Source: Zychaea mexicana
Lineage: Eukaryota; Mucoromycota; Mucoromycetes; Mucorales; Lichtheimiaceae
Reading direction: 5' to 3'
Assembly: GCF_025766255.1 (NCBI RefSeq)
Contig: NW_026516676.1
Location: forward strand, 62,001-126,000
Length of the DNA: 64,000 bases
Notes under the pieces: model-generated
Databases searched by the model: none
Seen by the model: only the letters and a program-made list of their open reading frames with translations
What the model was told of the DNA's origin: nothing
In this document: positions 22,319-34,560 of the stretch, piece after piece
How positions within the stretch are numbered: position 1 is the first letter of the stretch
Layout of the letters: every line of letters starts with the position of its first letter
Translations under genes and position numbers: made by a program

Positions 22319-23496
22319 TGCTCTATTACTACTATTATGTATGGGTTGTTCCCTCGTTCTTGTTGTTGTTCTTTTTGTTTCCAGTAAAGATATAGGATAT
22401 GAGGGAGAGGACGATAAGGATAAGGATGATAATGATGATGATGGAAGAACAGAGAAAGAAAGAAAGAAAGAGAGAGAGAGGCAAGGGGTCTGTTGTGTGT
22501 ATGTTTTTTTTACGTGGTGGCAATTATTTATATGCTGTCGAAAAAGCATTCCTTGGGCATGTAAAGTAGGCGGTTTGCAATTTACATCTCGACGAGCCCA
22601 GCCTAAAATTTATATAGCACTGTACACGGTACATATAGTATCTCCTCATCATGTAGCTCATATCTTTCTATTGGCTTCTTCTCTTTTCGCTGTCAAACAT
22701 ATATAGTGGATATAGACTTGTTTTATACTCTGGGGAAAAGGAATGGATATTCGTTGCACAAAAAAACGCAAACATGTTGTTTTGGATGCATATTCTTGGA
22801 GATGTATGCGTACGTGCATAAGCTATATTCATATCTATTCGAAAATTAGCTACGGGACACAAAAATGGTAGGTATTGGTACTACAATGACAAGTAGGATG
22901 TTATAGTTCAATTTTAGAGTGCCATTTTGACAACAACAAAACAATATATGGTTACAGATGTGATGTGGGATAGACCTGTCCAACTCAACAACTATAAAGA
23001 ACTTTCTTTTGAAATAGCTTGCACGGAAAGGGCGATTGTCTTTTTACAATTACAATTTCCCCTTGATGTCTTTCAACGCAACCACAACAGGGCATCATGC
23101 TACACTATTGTGACCCTCTTATTAATGATGATCAGAACTGACAGGAGAAGGCTTAAAAAACGTACCTTTGTAAAAAGGCTGCCTAAACATACTTACACGA
23201 GGTCTCTATACGTAGTCGTTTAAACATCTATCAGTAAAAAGACGTATCATAACAGGGTTTCGTACACAAGTGATGACAGCAGGATTCTCTTGAAAGCATA
23301 GCCAATGGGACGACGGTTAGAGAGAGAGGATCCCATCGATTTTGACATGGTTACACACGAGGCTGGTGCCAAATGAAGGCGCAGTCACGATTTTTTGCTT
23401 TCGTCATTTTTGAGAAATGGAGGGCAATAGAATCAAAGAAACGTGCCTGGTGGGTAAAGCTACCAAAAAAAATAAGAAAAAAGAACTCTTCTCTAT
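22319..23496. other. Divergent intergenic region, 1.2 kb
   Basis: Between the four-helix protein (minus) and the PPR gene (plus). A minus-strand TATA-like CTATATAAAT lies near 22608-22617. Frames here are short and lack coding features. Confidence 0.45.
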
Positions 23497-25656
23497 ATGC
23501 GGAGGCAAGCGACGCATCTTAAGGATGCGTCCAGCATTTTATTTCCTTCGAAACTAGCCAGTACTCGAGCCAAGACCATACGAGATATACCTTCATGCTG
23601 CTGGAATTCTCATATACAAGCCATGTTGCGCGCCATTGACATGCCGCGGTCGTCGGTAACAACAACAACAACACAACAGCAGCAATCCTGTCGTCGACGA
23701 TCTGTACCTTTACGGAGGCAGTACTATAACCAAACAATAACAACACAACAGACGCGTCGATTCGCGACGGCCGCTCTTTCTACACGCGAATTACAGCAAC
23801 AACAACAAAGAGTATGTAGTACAACAACGTCAGGAGGAGAAAAAGGTGGTCGTCGACGAGATTTAGCACCACAACCAGCCGACCTTCAAGGTCCATTTTC
23901 AGTATTCAATCTGAGCCATCATGTCGATTTCGCTGATCTTGAACGGACAATACGATCAAAACAAGCCGAAAGCGCGTGGTCACTGTTTACAACACTGGCG
24001 TCACGACGACAAGACAACAAGGAAGAAGATGACAACCCGCAATCCCCTCGCTACATTCCACTCCCACTCTGTTCGGCGCTCTACTCACTACTCACGTTTG
24101 CAAAGACGCTATCCGTTTCAAGTAAATCCGCTGCATACCGACAAAAACAGATTGACCAACTGTTACGGTACGTTGAAGAAGAATTCGAAATGCCACGGTC
24201 ACAATTCATGACAGGCGCGCAAGTGATACCCGTCCCAGGATACAAATTGTTATTGCGCGCCTTACGGCGGAACAATCGACGGACGGCATGGGGAATTTTC
24301 AGCGACATGTCGGCTGGTGAGGCGGCCGAGATACCCCGGACATATATATTGAAGCTCATGGCATTGGTGCAGGATGATTTCAAGGTGGATAGTCAGGAAC
24401 GCAGTCGGCGACTCGAGTTTATTGCTGGATTACATGAGGGTCAGCTGGATAGTCAAGGACGGGCATTGACGGGTTTGGAGATGTTGCAAGTGGCCAAGGT
24501 GTACTATTTGTTTTCGACGGACGATCCAAGAGCAGCGCATGGCATGATGATGCAGCTGGCCAATGACAATGGTGGCATGTCCTCAAGTATGCTTGCAGAA
24601 CTTGTTTGGCGAGCTATTGAATTTAATGCATTGGGTCCGGCTTGGGAACTTTTGCATAGTGTGTCGAAACGACGAAAAGAGAAAGCACGCGATAATGCGG
24701 TGGCGGTGGCTACTACTGCTTCTACGGACTGGAACGACGAGCAAGCCTATGTCAGCTTGATCCATGCATACAGGAACAGGAAGCAGTACAACAGGGCGTT
24801 GGAGATGTTTGAGCGGATACTGCAGGACGGAAAACCGCCGAGTACATGGGCCTTCAATGCGGCATTACAAGTGTTTGCAGAACAAGGCGAAACCGACAAG
24901 GCCGTGTTCATGTACAACTCCATGATCCAACTAGGCGTGATGCCGGACGTGGCGACGCTGTCGGAAATCATCAAAGTGCACACCGTGGCCGGTGATCTCC
25001 GGACAGCCCTGGACTACTACCACACCATGCGCGAAAAATTCTCGATCCAGCCCAACGCATACACATACAGCTTGATCATTGAAGCCTTTTCAAACCGAAA
25101 CGATGTGCGCAGCGTCATCCGATGGTTCCAGTCCATGGTACGCCATGGCGTTGCACCAAACCGTGTTGTGATTGGCAATGTCATGAAAGCGTTTAAGCAG
25201 CAATCGAGACGTCATCCAAACCTAGGCGAAGCGGTCATGCGGATAGCAGCACATGCTTCAGCTGCTGGCATTTCGGCCGACGCAAATTTGTACACACTGC
25301 TGCTCCAAGCTCAGGCACAGCTCAATGGTCTTGGTGGTGCATTGGCCACGCATCGCGAAATGGTCGATCGGCTCGTGGAACCCAATGTGTACACTTACAC
25401 GGTGCTTATATCTGTATGTGGGAAATATGATGCGCCGGATGCGGCGCAGCGGATTTTCGAATTGATGAAGCAAAGTCGCGTATATCTCCCGAATACCTAT
25501 ACCTATTGTGTCATGATGGACGTGTGGTCAAGAGCTCGGCGTTATGACTTGTTAAATGATCTGGTGCGTGAATTCGTGACTGAAAGCAATGCCAACGAGG
25601 ACGGTAGACTTATAATAGATGCAAAAGTAAAAGGATATATCCAATTATATACTTAA
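23497..25656 (+). CDS. Pentatricopeptide-repeat protein, mitochondrial, 719 aa
   Basis: A single uninterrupted exon, unusual in this intron-rich window. The N-terminus is rich in Arg, Ser, Thr and Gln with few acids, fitting a mitochondrial presequence; a second in-frame ATG near 23623 could also serve. Helical PPR units crowd residues about 415-705, including 'YVSLIHAYRNRKQYNRALE', 'WAFNAALQVFAEQGETDKA', 'YTYSLIIEAFSNRNDVRS', 'YTYTVLISVCGKYDAPDAA' and 'YTYCVMMDVWSRARRYDLL'. PPR arrays bind organellar RNA in sequence-specific fashion and act in mitochondrial RNA stability or translation. The individual target cannot be told. Five or six clear repeats plus weaker upstream ones are seen. Confidence 0.9.
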   Translation: MRRQATHLKDASSILFPSKLASTRAKTIRDIPSCCWNSHIQAMLRAIDMPRSSVTTTTTQQQQSCRRRSVPLRRQYYNQTITTQQTRRFATAALSTRELQQQQQRVCSTTTSGGEKGGRRRDLAPQPADLQGPFSVFNLSHHVDFADLERTIRSKQAESAWSLFTTLASRRQDNKEEDDNPQSPRYIPLPLCSALYSLLTFAKTLSVSSKSAAYRQKQIDQLLRYVEEEFEMPRSQFMTGAQVIPVPGYKLLLRALRRNNRRTAWGIFSDMSAGEAAEIPRTYILKLMALVQDDFKVDSQERSRRLEFIAGLHEGQLDSQGRALTGLEMLQVAKVYYLFSTDDPRAAHGMMMQLANDNGGMSSSMLAELVWRAIEFNALGPAWELLHSVSKRRKEKARDNAVAVATTASTDWNDEQAYVSLIHAYRNRKQYNRALEMFERILQDGKPPSTWAFNAALQVFAEQGETDKAVFMYNSMIQLGVMPDVATLSEIIKVHTVAGDLRTALDYYHTMREKFSIQPNAYTYSLIIEAFSNRNDVRSVIRWFQSMVRHGVAPNRVVIGNVMKAFKQQSRRHPNLGEAVMRIAAHASAAGISADANLYTLLLQAQAQLNGLGGALATHREMVDRLVEPNVYTYTVLISVCGKYDAPDAAQRIFELMKQSRVYLPNTYTYCVMMDVWSRARRYDLLNDLVREFVTESNANEDGRLIIDAKVKGYIQLYT

Positions 25657-27696
25657 TATATGTTCTTTATTTCTTGTTAACATCTCCATGTAACTGTAAA
25701 TATAATTTCATCCGCTTTCATATTCTATTTGAATATGGCTCTAAATTGCTTAATTGCATAGCACCTTACTTGTAATCGCTGTTTATTTCGTATGTAGGAA
25801 GATGTCGCATAGGTATGCATTATTATATAGAGTAGAACATAATGGGTTATTATATCTAGTCCACGTTATGATAATGGAGGAAAATGATAGTGCTGTATGT
25901 ACGACGATCGGATTGATAATAGGCGCAAAGAAGTAAAAGGAAGAACATTCTTCCTTTTTGATCCTGTGAAAACGTGACAGCATAGAGACATTCTAAATAT
26001 AAATAGTAGCGTGCATCATCACCAAGAATTGAAAAAGTTAGTTTTGCTTTCACAATAAAACAACTACAGTTAACGCTAATTTACAAATATCACGTCTATT
26101 CAATAGATAAAGCTGTTACTGTATATAATATTATAGTCGACCCCCATTTCAAACCTGCTAAGTTTCAAACCTCGCTATTTCCAGATAATCAGAGTAACCT
26201 TACTAAAAATTCGGGAATCCGCGCTATGAAATTAACGAGGGTCTACTGTATATTGATCGTCAAAGCAATTGTTCTGGTGCGCATGCGTAGTAGAGCACAG
26301 ATATAGAATACGTTAAGCAAGATCGATCGAGTTGTAAAAAATTCTGCACGAAGCATAGTTATCGCATGAATTAATGGATCGTGTGGTGGGTGTACTATGC
26401 TTATGTTTCCCACATCGATCCATTGTTGTAAATATATCGATCTTTACTAATCAGATCTCAGTACTTTTATGATGAGGTTTGAGAATAGGGGCCCGTTGAT
26501 GTTGGTGATAATAAGAGTATAATAGGCACTCATCCCCATGATTTCTAATGTACATACTGGATTTTTCCTCCCACTTGACATCGTAGTAAATTTAGTTTGC
26601 GTCGCTGGGAAGGTAGATAGTGTGCCGAGTTTCAAACTAACTTGTGTACTTGCCAGCATCCGTTTTACGTTTCTGCACTTGCGCTGTTGTCTCTGCGCGC
26701 TGGTTGCTGCCATTGACAGACATGCTGCTATTGCAAGTGGTTTTTCAATGCGGAAACGGGTGGAACCACCGTGTCACACTGTGCATACAACCCTCTTTTT
26801 TTTTGCATTTTGGCTCAACCCCGTCACCAGCCCGCATGTGCTTATAGCATAATGGAGGTGCCAACACCAAGAAAGATAAATTTCACGCTTAGGCCATGAT
26901 GTGTATGTATGCTTTACTTCCATCAAGCAGGTATCTATACATAAATCAAAGTATGCAAGCGAGATCTACCCATCATTAATGAATGACCTTAGCACTGCCG
27001 TTTCTTTGTTTCCCTCAAATGTTTTCGTACCACATTGACATAAGAATTACTAACTAAGATCAAACTACATGTATAGTACAGGCGTCATCATCGATCTACT
27101 CAAAAGACACAAATCCGAGCAGACCAAAGAGTTTACAACGCGGTCAACATGCATAGGAACTATTTGCACGCTTTAAAAAAAGGCGCAATTTTCTGCATCT
27201 GAATCAGGTGAATACCAAAATGACAAGAAAATCCTGTTGTGATAAGCTACGTGCAGGAAAAGAGAGAGAGGCGAGCAGCTGAAACAGACTTTCCGAATTT
27301 GAAGATCTGGCAGTTATCATATACATGTCTGTTGGCGTATGCTCTGGTGTTGCCTCTTATAAAATAACCCCTTTTCACAAGAAGGGTCGCACCATATCCG
27401 CGGTAACAAGCAATGTAGGCGAACACAGAAAGTGAAAAGGAGTGTCAAAGTGTGATAAAGCGCGTTGTGATCGTGTTACCGTCGTCTGTCATTGTTCCCC
27501 GCTTTGTTTAGCACGGAGCTGTGGGTGGGCAAAAAAAATAAGGAACTTGTCAAGCACATGAAAAAAAAGGCAAAGCAAAAAAAAATAATAAAGCGGCAAA
27601 ACGTTTATGAGAAGAGTGCGAAAAGAAAAAGATTGTTTTATTTTGTTTATCATTTTGTTTATTTGTGTTTAATAAAAAATAAAAAGTTCGTTTTAA
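25657..27696. other. Gene-poor interval
   Basis: No recognised gene. It contains an inverted-repeat element at 26134-26249 and a minus-strand ATG frame of 88 aa at 26447-26713 that I cannot assign. Poly-A-rich sequence precedes 27697. Confidence 0.45.
26134..26249. mobile_element. Short pogo/Tigger-like MITE remnant
   Basis: The left end reads TATAGTCGACCCCC and the right end, reverse-complemented, TACAGTAGACCCTCG. They are imperfect terminal inverted repeats flanked by TA. Internal 'TTTCAAACC' direct repeats near the left end resemble the sub-terminal repeats of pogo/Tigger elements. About 116 bp, non-coding, diverged. The assignment is by pattern. Confidence 0.4.
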
Positions 27697-27933
27697 TTAT
27701 CCCACCACATACCCGAAGGTACGTGTCCACATTCCCACTGGTACATTGCAAAAGATTTCCTCCGAGCGGACCACTGAATCCAGCCAATCCTCAGAATCCT
27801 CTTGACAATCGCCAGCACAAGCATATGACCCGATCATGGCACCAAACAGTGCATCTGTACTACAGATCAAAGCTGTACCAAAACGAACTGAAGAGAAGAG
27901 AAAAAAGAAAGGCGAAATTGCTCGCTTTATATA
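27697..27933 (-). other. Possible short minus-strand transcription unit
   Basis: A well-formed TATA box (TATATAAAG at 27925-27933, minus) is followed by a T-rich leader, ATG-started frames of 43-46 codons and a stop near 27697, then AT-rich sequence with AATAAA-like motifs at about 27660. One frame carries 'SEEIFCNVPVGMWTRTFGY'. No family is recognised; it may be a small gene, a long non-coding RNA or chance. Confidence 0.25.
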
Positions 27934-30900
27934 GACATTTTTTCTCGTTCGGGACTTCAAATCCCCGTGGACTCTCATTGGCCCAGATAACGGATTGCGA
28001 ATCAACTTGTGGGTTGCCTACTATGACATAACAAAACATACAGCACCAAAGGAAAGGAAAGGAGTGGTACTTGATGGTCAAGTAGACAAGCGTGCTTCGG
28101 CGGTAGTGGTACGTGTCTCTCACCATGCGGAGCTGTACCCTCCGACGATGTCGCCGCTTGTTTGTGAGTGGGGCCGTGCACGGCACCGTGTCAGACAAAG
28201 AACAAAGACACGAATGCGAATGAGCATGTAGATTCACGGAAGAAGCGCTTTTCTGTGAGCAGTCAATGACAGAAGTAGGAGTGACTGACAAGGTAGACAA
28301 TTCACTATCAGTGAATGTTGAGAATACATTCCACCCAGCAGCCAGTTTACAGTCCTTCACCCAACAAGACAAACAGCGTGTGTATATAGCGTAGTTCACA
28401 GTACTTTGATATTATCTTTTGACTGTGTGTGTGGTACGTAATGTTATGTGTGTGCGGAAAAAGATGCCCCCATCGCTGCAGTATATAATAAAGACCCGTT
28501 ATCTTCTATGTTCAACCGTGCTCGTCAACTGCTGCTTTATCATTTTCGCTATCCGCCAACAGTTCTCTGAACCACGCCGTGTTACCTCCTCCCTCCATCC
28601 TCCATCCCAGTTTATGCATTGCTAAAGATCTATCCTCCATTCCAAGCATGTGCTGCTGCAGATAAGTTGGCCCGCTCATAATAAGTATCTGCTGCCGCTA
28701 GTGAATTCGACTCATTCCTTCATTGTTTTTCATTGCTGCCGATAAAGTAAATCGGTTTGTTTGTTTTTGTGCTACGTTCTTTTAAAGCAGCGTTCAAGAT
28801 CCAAGGGGATGATCAGAAGAATAACACTACAAACGATGACTTTTTCCAACTTTTGACACTTTTGCGTGCGTAATTCGTTGCCCCATTTATTACCTTGTTC
28901 ACTCGCCATCCCTTTGTGCATTTCGAGTGCAAAGTCAATTGGCCAAATCGTTGCGTCACAATGCGCTTTCAGTCTACATAGTTTTCGTTTCAGGGGGAAA
29001 GCTGTTGGAACGTTCAAGGTTTGACACACGCGTAACTTCGTCACTATCCAAAAAAGAAAGATCTGTGTTGTGCTCTTCCTGATTTTCCTCATTCCTAGAC
29101 TACCTTTGCTTCCTGCTGATTTACTTCCGTTATGCTTGTCGTTAGTGTGGGTTTGTGCGTACGCGTTCATAGCCTTCCTTATGTTAAAAAAAAGAGAGAC
29201 GTAACGAATTTACCCCTATTGTTGCCTATTTCCACAGCAAAATACACATTGTGTTTCTGATCGTCTCTTTGCAGTCTACTTGTCGTTGCCGAATTAATGA
29301 TGTTATAGTAAAGCCCGAGAGAAAAATCCTGCTCTTTTACTTTTGCTTTTTATATACGTTAAAAGCACCGTTTACTGTGCATTACGTCCCACTTAGCTTA
29401 ACATATATAGTCCCTTTTGGTATAAAATTACGATCCACTTGATTTTTACCAAGCCTTGTCTTTAGATGCCACAGAAAAGTGTACTGGGGACGAGCAGCTT
29501 CTTCGCTACTAGACTTCTCCCAGCAGTAGTTCCATCCACGACTGGTGCATTGACTGGTGGCAAGGTGACATATCAATTAAAGTTGGCAGGGATAGTAATA
29601 TGTGTTTGCTCTTGGACTACATGCGTTTGCTTTAAACCATGTAGGGTTTCCCGTATAATGAACGCTCCAAGGCTACGTTTTTGGTTTGAGCCACTGATCC
29701 GGTCAGTGTACGAAAATGTTCACCGAGCCATGTCACCTTTACCAATAGGTCAAGAAGGACTTAGTCTCTCGGTCGCTTTCAAAGGCATTGCACACCGTGG
29801 GCGACGGCTGATAATGAGCGCCGAAATGACTAGTCCCTCCAATAGGGATCGTCGCTTTACAGAAAAACTCATAAGTCCTGAAATTAGTTTTCCCAACAGT
29901 GGATTATGATGTTTAGGGAATCGTTTGGTCATATAAACGTGTGGACAGTAGCATGTCATCAGATACATAATCAAAGGAAACAAGATGGGCGGTGGAAATA
30001 AGGAAATCACAACGTGATCTGCCGACGTTGGCCAACATCCTAACTTGCGTTGAATCGCTTTTAAATATAATGAGGATAATCATGAAATATCTCCAACAAC
30101 CATTGGAAAAGAAACGTCGTATATTTGGGCAAGAAAATCATGGCAACTATCATCTACATTTTAGATGCGGTGCTTCCCGTTTTTGCACCATCATCTCATT
30201 GATACAAAGGGCTCACAATGTTTTTTGGTATAAGTTCTATTTCGCCCTGTACGTCGTTGGACACGCTGATGATTACGCCTTGCGTTATCAATCGACGCTC
30301 AAGCGAGGCGTGCCCTTTCCCCATTATGTTATCGAACAATTGACGAAACACCTTGTAGCCGAACAGATTGCAGAGTAGATAGTCTGCAAGAGAGACATTA
30401 CCGAAACTACAACGTTTATGTGCAATACAGTAAAGTGTATAACAACTCAATAGAATCTGTACAAACGACCAATCTGGACGCATAACCAAAACAAGGAGAC
30501 CCTCGATATGTGTACAAGCAATGATGTATGGCGTGGAGGTGGACTACGATGCCCTTGTGCAAACAAAGCCTGGGCCAAAAGGAACCAAAACTGGAACACT
30601 AAAAAACATGAACAAAGAGATAGCAGGGGTGAGTGGTATTCAGCATTGTATCCGAGAAAAGATAGCTGTAAAAGATAACGAACAACAACAGCGCAAAGCA
30701 TGTGTTATTCCCATTGCTTAAAATGAAAGACGTAAATTTTATGCATCAATTTGGGCCACAAGAGTCTTTCTACCAAGTGATATAAAAGAATCTAGAGATG
30801 AATAGTCTAATGTAAACGAACAGTAACGCAGCAAAGCTACTCTGACATAGTTGTACATACTGCATAAATACCGTTCTGTTCGTACTAGATAGTACTTTTT

Positions 30901-31267
30901 TTTTCTTCCCCGTGCATGGGTATCTTTTAAAAGAGATTTGGTAGGAGCAGCGCGGGCTAAACACAGGTGATTGATGGACATCTTCCGGGCTTGTAGCAAC
31001 ACATGGAGACACAAGCATTGAATCTATACCAGACAACAATAGTATTACCGTGCTTGCACAGAACAATCTGTCGCTCTCTAGTTGAAAACGTGAGCCAGTA
31101 AGAACGGTTGCATGAAGCTGATAAATACGCTTGTCACGCATAAGCACTCTGGGATCTTACTCTTCTTTATTCCACAGAAATATCGGTTCTATTGGAAAAG
31201 GTGTGAAACTATTAGTTCAAAAAGAATATCTAAAGTAAAAGCGAACCGATTTTGTGCAAATTAGTTA
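27934..31267. other. Accessory region without intact gene
   Basis: ATG-started frames of about 90-150 codons occur (for example 28772-29170 minus, 29466-29909 plus, 29992-30378 plus), but none matches a family I know and they are not linked by convincing splice sites. Together with the decayed nuclease gene to the right, it looks like old, degraded mobile or duplicated DNA. Confidence 0.4.
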
Positions 31268-33553
31268 ATGCACTTTGAGGCAAACAGTAGATTTATGGAA
31301 GATCAAGGCGCAGCCTCTGACGGGCGCGTTTTGGGTGTCAAAATGTCAATCAACCACATTGGCTGGAACGAGGAGTTACTTGAACGACTGGAAATTTACG
31401 TGCGTACCGTCAACACGCTCACCACTCGAACGTACCAGCTATCAAAACTTATATTCCTTCATGAGCTTCGCCGGCAACATCAAGCTGAAGAACAATTACA
31501 CAGAGAACAACGCCATGCAGACGACGATCCTCAGACAGCTTAAGATAGCGGACGATTCAATCTTCAGGATTATGGCCAACCCTTACTTTTTACCGAAGTA
31601 TTCAAATCATTGACACAACGCGCAACTAGAGCCGCACAGAGCCCGGACGTACGACGATTTCGCAGCTGAATCGACCAAAATACCAACGACTACCTTCGAG
31701 TCACCGGCTACCAGCGTATGGAGTCTCCCCGTGGTCCGCAGCAGACTGCATTGCACGAGAGCACAAAAGTGTCCTACGCATATTCAGTCTCTGTCAAAAA
31801 CCAGTTTGGTAATCGGCTGCGGATGGTCCCCAACAACCTGTTGGACATCAAATGTAGGAGTAGTGACAGATAGAACGAACTCAGGCATCAAGGCCATACT
31901 GAAGAAAACATCAAGCAGACCATCTACGAAGAGATCACACGGCCGGAAAACCGCATCAAGGAAGCTATTGCAAAGCGGCGTAACCCTGATGACTTGTCCG
32001 CCGAAGATTGTCCTGAAAATCTACGAGCGTTCTTTCGTATGATCTACAACGCGTATCCCGACAGCTACGATTATCAGAAGTACTCTATATTACTACGACG
32101 TCGAGGTGTATCCACCAAATCATTTGTATTGCTACTTCAAGATGACAGATTACTGTGAAAATACTGTACTCGCCTCAGGTCATTCCAATGCATGCCACTG
32201 CGTACTACTTGACCCCCCATGCCATGTAACTATCGATACGGTTATACTTCAAGGAAATATATTGCTTAAAAGGCAATTAAACCGGACAAAAGTAACCAAG
32301 AAAAAGAAGCGCGAGATCTGGAATAAAGCTGTCAACCTCGGTGCAAAAGCTTTCCATAATGAAGGTCCCACAAACAGCCGATTACTGATTCACACTGACG
32401 GCGTCGCCATATCGATTTCAAAAGAGAAGGATACCAGGGGAAGAAGAAGAACCGGTCGGAAGCGTGGCAAGAGGGCGAAAAAGGGTAGCAAGAAGAAGGA
32501 TGAATTTGAATATATACACAAGTTGGATGCCGACGATCTACCCACGGAAAACTGTGTGTTGATTGACCGTGGGAGACGCGATCTTTTGTATTGTATGCAT
32601 GAAGAGAGCACTGCGCAGAACACTGCCAAGCTACACATACACAAGAAATCAAAAATCGAAGGAGACGAAGAGAACCAAGTTTCGCAATATACTGCAAAAT
32701 AGCAAACCGGCAGAGGTTCAGCACTGCGAGGATCGGCTTTCACAACAAGCAGCATCGACTGCGCAAGTCGATGGCTGCTTTGCCACTTGCAAGTCAGAGC
32801 TGAAGCAGAGCCCATCCTCACTCTCTGATACACTAATTGTGCCGGGATAGATCAAGAGCGATCACTACAAGGTAAGCTTCCGTTATTCAGAAAGCCCGTC
32901 TATCCAGCAAGATAAACCAACTGCAAGCAGACCAGCATCTCGCTAAGAACTTACGAGAACATTCGGCCCAGACCCTACTTTGATTATGGGCAGCTGGTCT
33001 GGTGCCCATCAGAAGTATCATGACTAAATCCGTGGCATTCGCATGCGTAGGATGCTGAGAAGAATGGGCTTCGCCGTATACTCAATTGACGAGTATTATA
33101 CATCCACGTTTTGTCCTGCTTGTAGCTCGCGCATAGAAAATTTCAAAAGTGAATCCCAGACCATACCGACGTCAAAGAACACCAAATGTAACGTGCCATG
33201 GGCTCTTAAGGTACATATGCAGAATTGTCCGTAAATTATTTTTATTACTCTACACAAGAAACAAGCAAAGTGGAATAAGGAAGCTGTATGAACTTCTACC
33301 ATTCGCATATGTTCTATAGATGCATCAATCAAAATTGTTTGGATCCCGCGGATACGTTAGCAGGCGGGCAGCAGCCACGACGAACGCTGTCATGACTTTC
33401 AGAATCATATTACGAGAGTTACGTGGAACAGGAACGATACCTGAACGTTTAAGAATCGTTGGAGACGCCACATCGTCCGACTCGAACGACGAGTCAAATC
33501 CTGATACAGATCAAAGTTCCAACAATTCTGAAGTAAATGAAGTATCGTCATAA
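31268..33553 (+). pseudogene. Decayed Fanzor/TnpB-like RNA-guided nuclease
   Basis: Fragments in shifting frames follow the order of eukaryotic TnpB homologues. The N-terminus (31268-31543) has 'YVRTVNTLTTRTYQLSKL'. A long middle frame (about 31670-32158, one in-frame TAG near 31873) has 'SVSVKNQFGNRLR', 'EEITRPENRIKEAIAKRRN' and 'FFRMIYNAYPDSYDYQ'. Next (to 32702) come 'CHVTIDTVILQ', 'LLIHTDGVAISISK' and a RuvC-I-like 'LIDRGRRDLLYC', where a Pro normally following the Asp is replaced. After further stops come 'FGPDP' with 'MGSWSG' and the zinc-finger strand 'DEYYTSTFCPACSSR' (33043-33234). Last is a RuvC-III/tail remnant 'AATTNAVMTFR' with 'RGTGTIPERLR', lacking the expected NRD. Stops, frameshifts and lost catalytic residues mean it is inactive. 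No IS607-type recombinase is seen nearby. Confidence 0.7.
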
Positions 33554-34560
33554 TCATCATCATCATCATCATCATTAGCACAGTCACTTTTACCGCTATC
33601 ACGGCCTTCATCATCACGATCGCGACGCCAACAGGAGGAAGCGTCATCATCACCACAACTGCCACTTTTGCGACCGCCTAGACCGTCATCGTCACTTACG
33701 ACGGCAAGCATCATCGTCTTCAGAAAGGAAGTCAGAGATACCATCGCGTTGATTATTGCTGTCGTCGTCGTCGTCGTCAGTGACTCGGGGAGCACAAAAA
33801 TCACAACTACCTCCCAGATCTCAAGCGGTTGCTTCATCATCGCAAGTGTTAAGGCGCGGAACCCAAGCAAGTTTAAGTTCTGGTAAGGGCATAAAGTTTC
33901 GATCCGTATATTTAGCTATGCTGGTGCCGTATATATTTCTTATTCTAAAGTGTGGAATCTGATACAGCTCCATCATCATCGCAAGCACGATCATCAACTC
34001 AACCAGCCTCTTCTCCTGGACCAGAACACCACAGATACTCCACTCGGTCTAAAGCGGGTAAGAGATTTGTATATACAGTAAAACAGATGTTTGTGATAAG
34101 ATGACGTTTTGACGGCTTTTTGTGCAATTAAAGTCAAAGGGAAAGGTCGGTGTACTGAAGCGAATCAAAAAGACGAGGGAGAGAAAAGGGAACAAGATGA
34201 AGATGCTTATAACAAAAGTGACAAAGACAGAAGAGATGACGATGATGGCACTGAAACGGACAGTGATCCTACTAGTAGCACCAGTAGCTATAGTGGTGAT
34301 GGCCTTTATAGCTCTGAAGTAGGTAATAGTGGCGAAGACGCAGATGAAACAGAAGAGAAGAGCAAAACGAATAAAGTCAAACAAGAGGAAACGACGAGGT
34401 AAAAAAAAAAAAAGGAAGGCAACAACAACATGTGATGAGGACCGGACAGTACAAAAACGAAGACATAATCCAAGCCCTCCGCAAGGATCAAGAAGCCGGT
34501 CAATAGGACGTCGCATAAGACGGTCAAGAGGGTATAAGATTATAATTTTCTCGTATTAGG
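33554..34560 (+). pseudogene. Ser-rich, partly spliced frame next to the Fanzor remnant
   Basis: Simple Ser codon runs at 33554-33780 contain 'SRPSSSRSRRQQEEASSS'. After a frame change and a TGA near 33750, coding-like sequence continues as 'QAVASSSQVLRRGTQASL'. Phase-1 introns with GTAAG donors then link 33883 to about 33968 ('PSSSQARSSTQPASSPGP', 'HRYSTRSKA') and about 34061 to about 34131 ('VKGKGRCTEANQKDEG', Asp/Ser-rich). A Lys/Arg-rich end (34380-34540) is in another frame after a 13-A run. It could be a disordered tail once fused to the nuclease, or a separate disordered nuclear protein. Its intactness is doubtful. Confidence 0.35.

Noticed and set aside
34049..34516. 155-codon minus-strand frame rich in Phe/Leu/Ile
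   Set aside because: It is the complement of a Lys/Glu/Asp-rich coding-like stretch; apparent membrane segments are artefacts.
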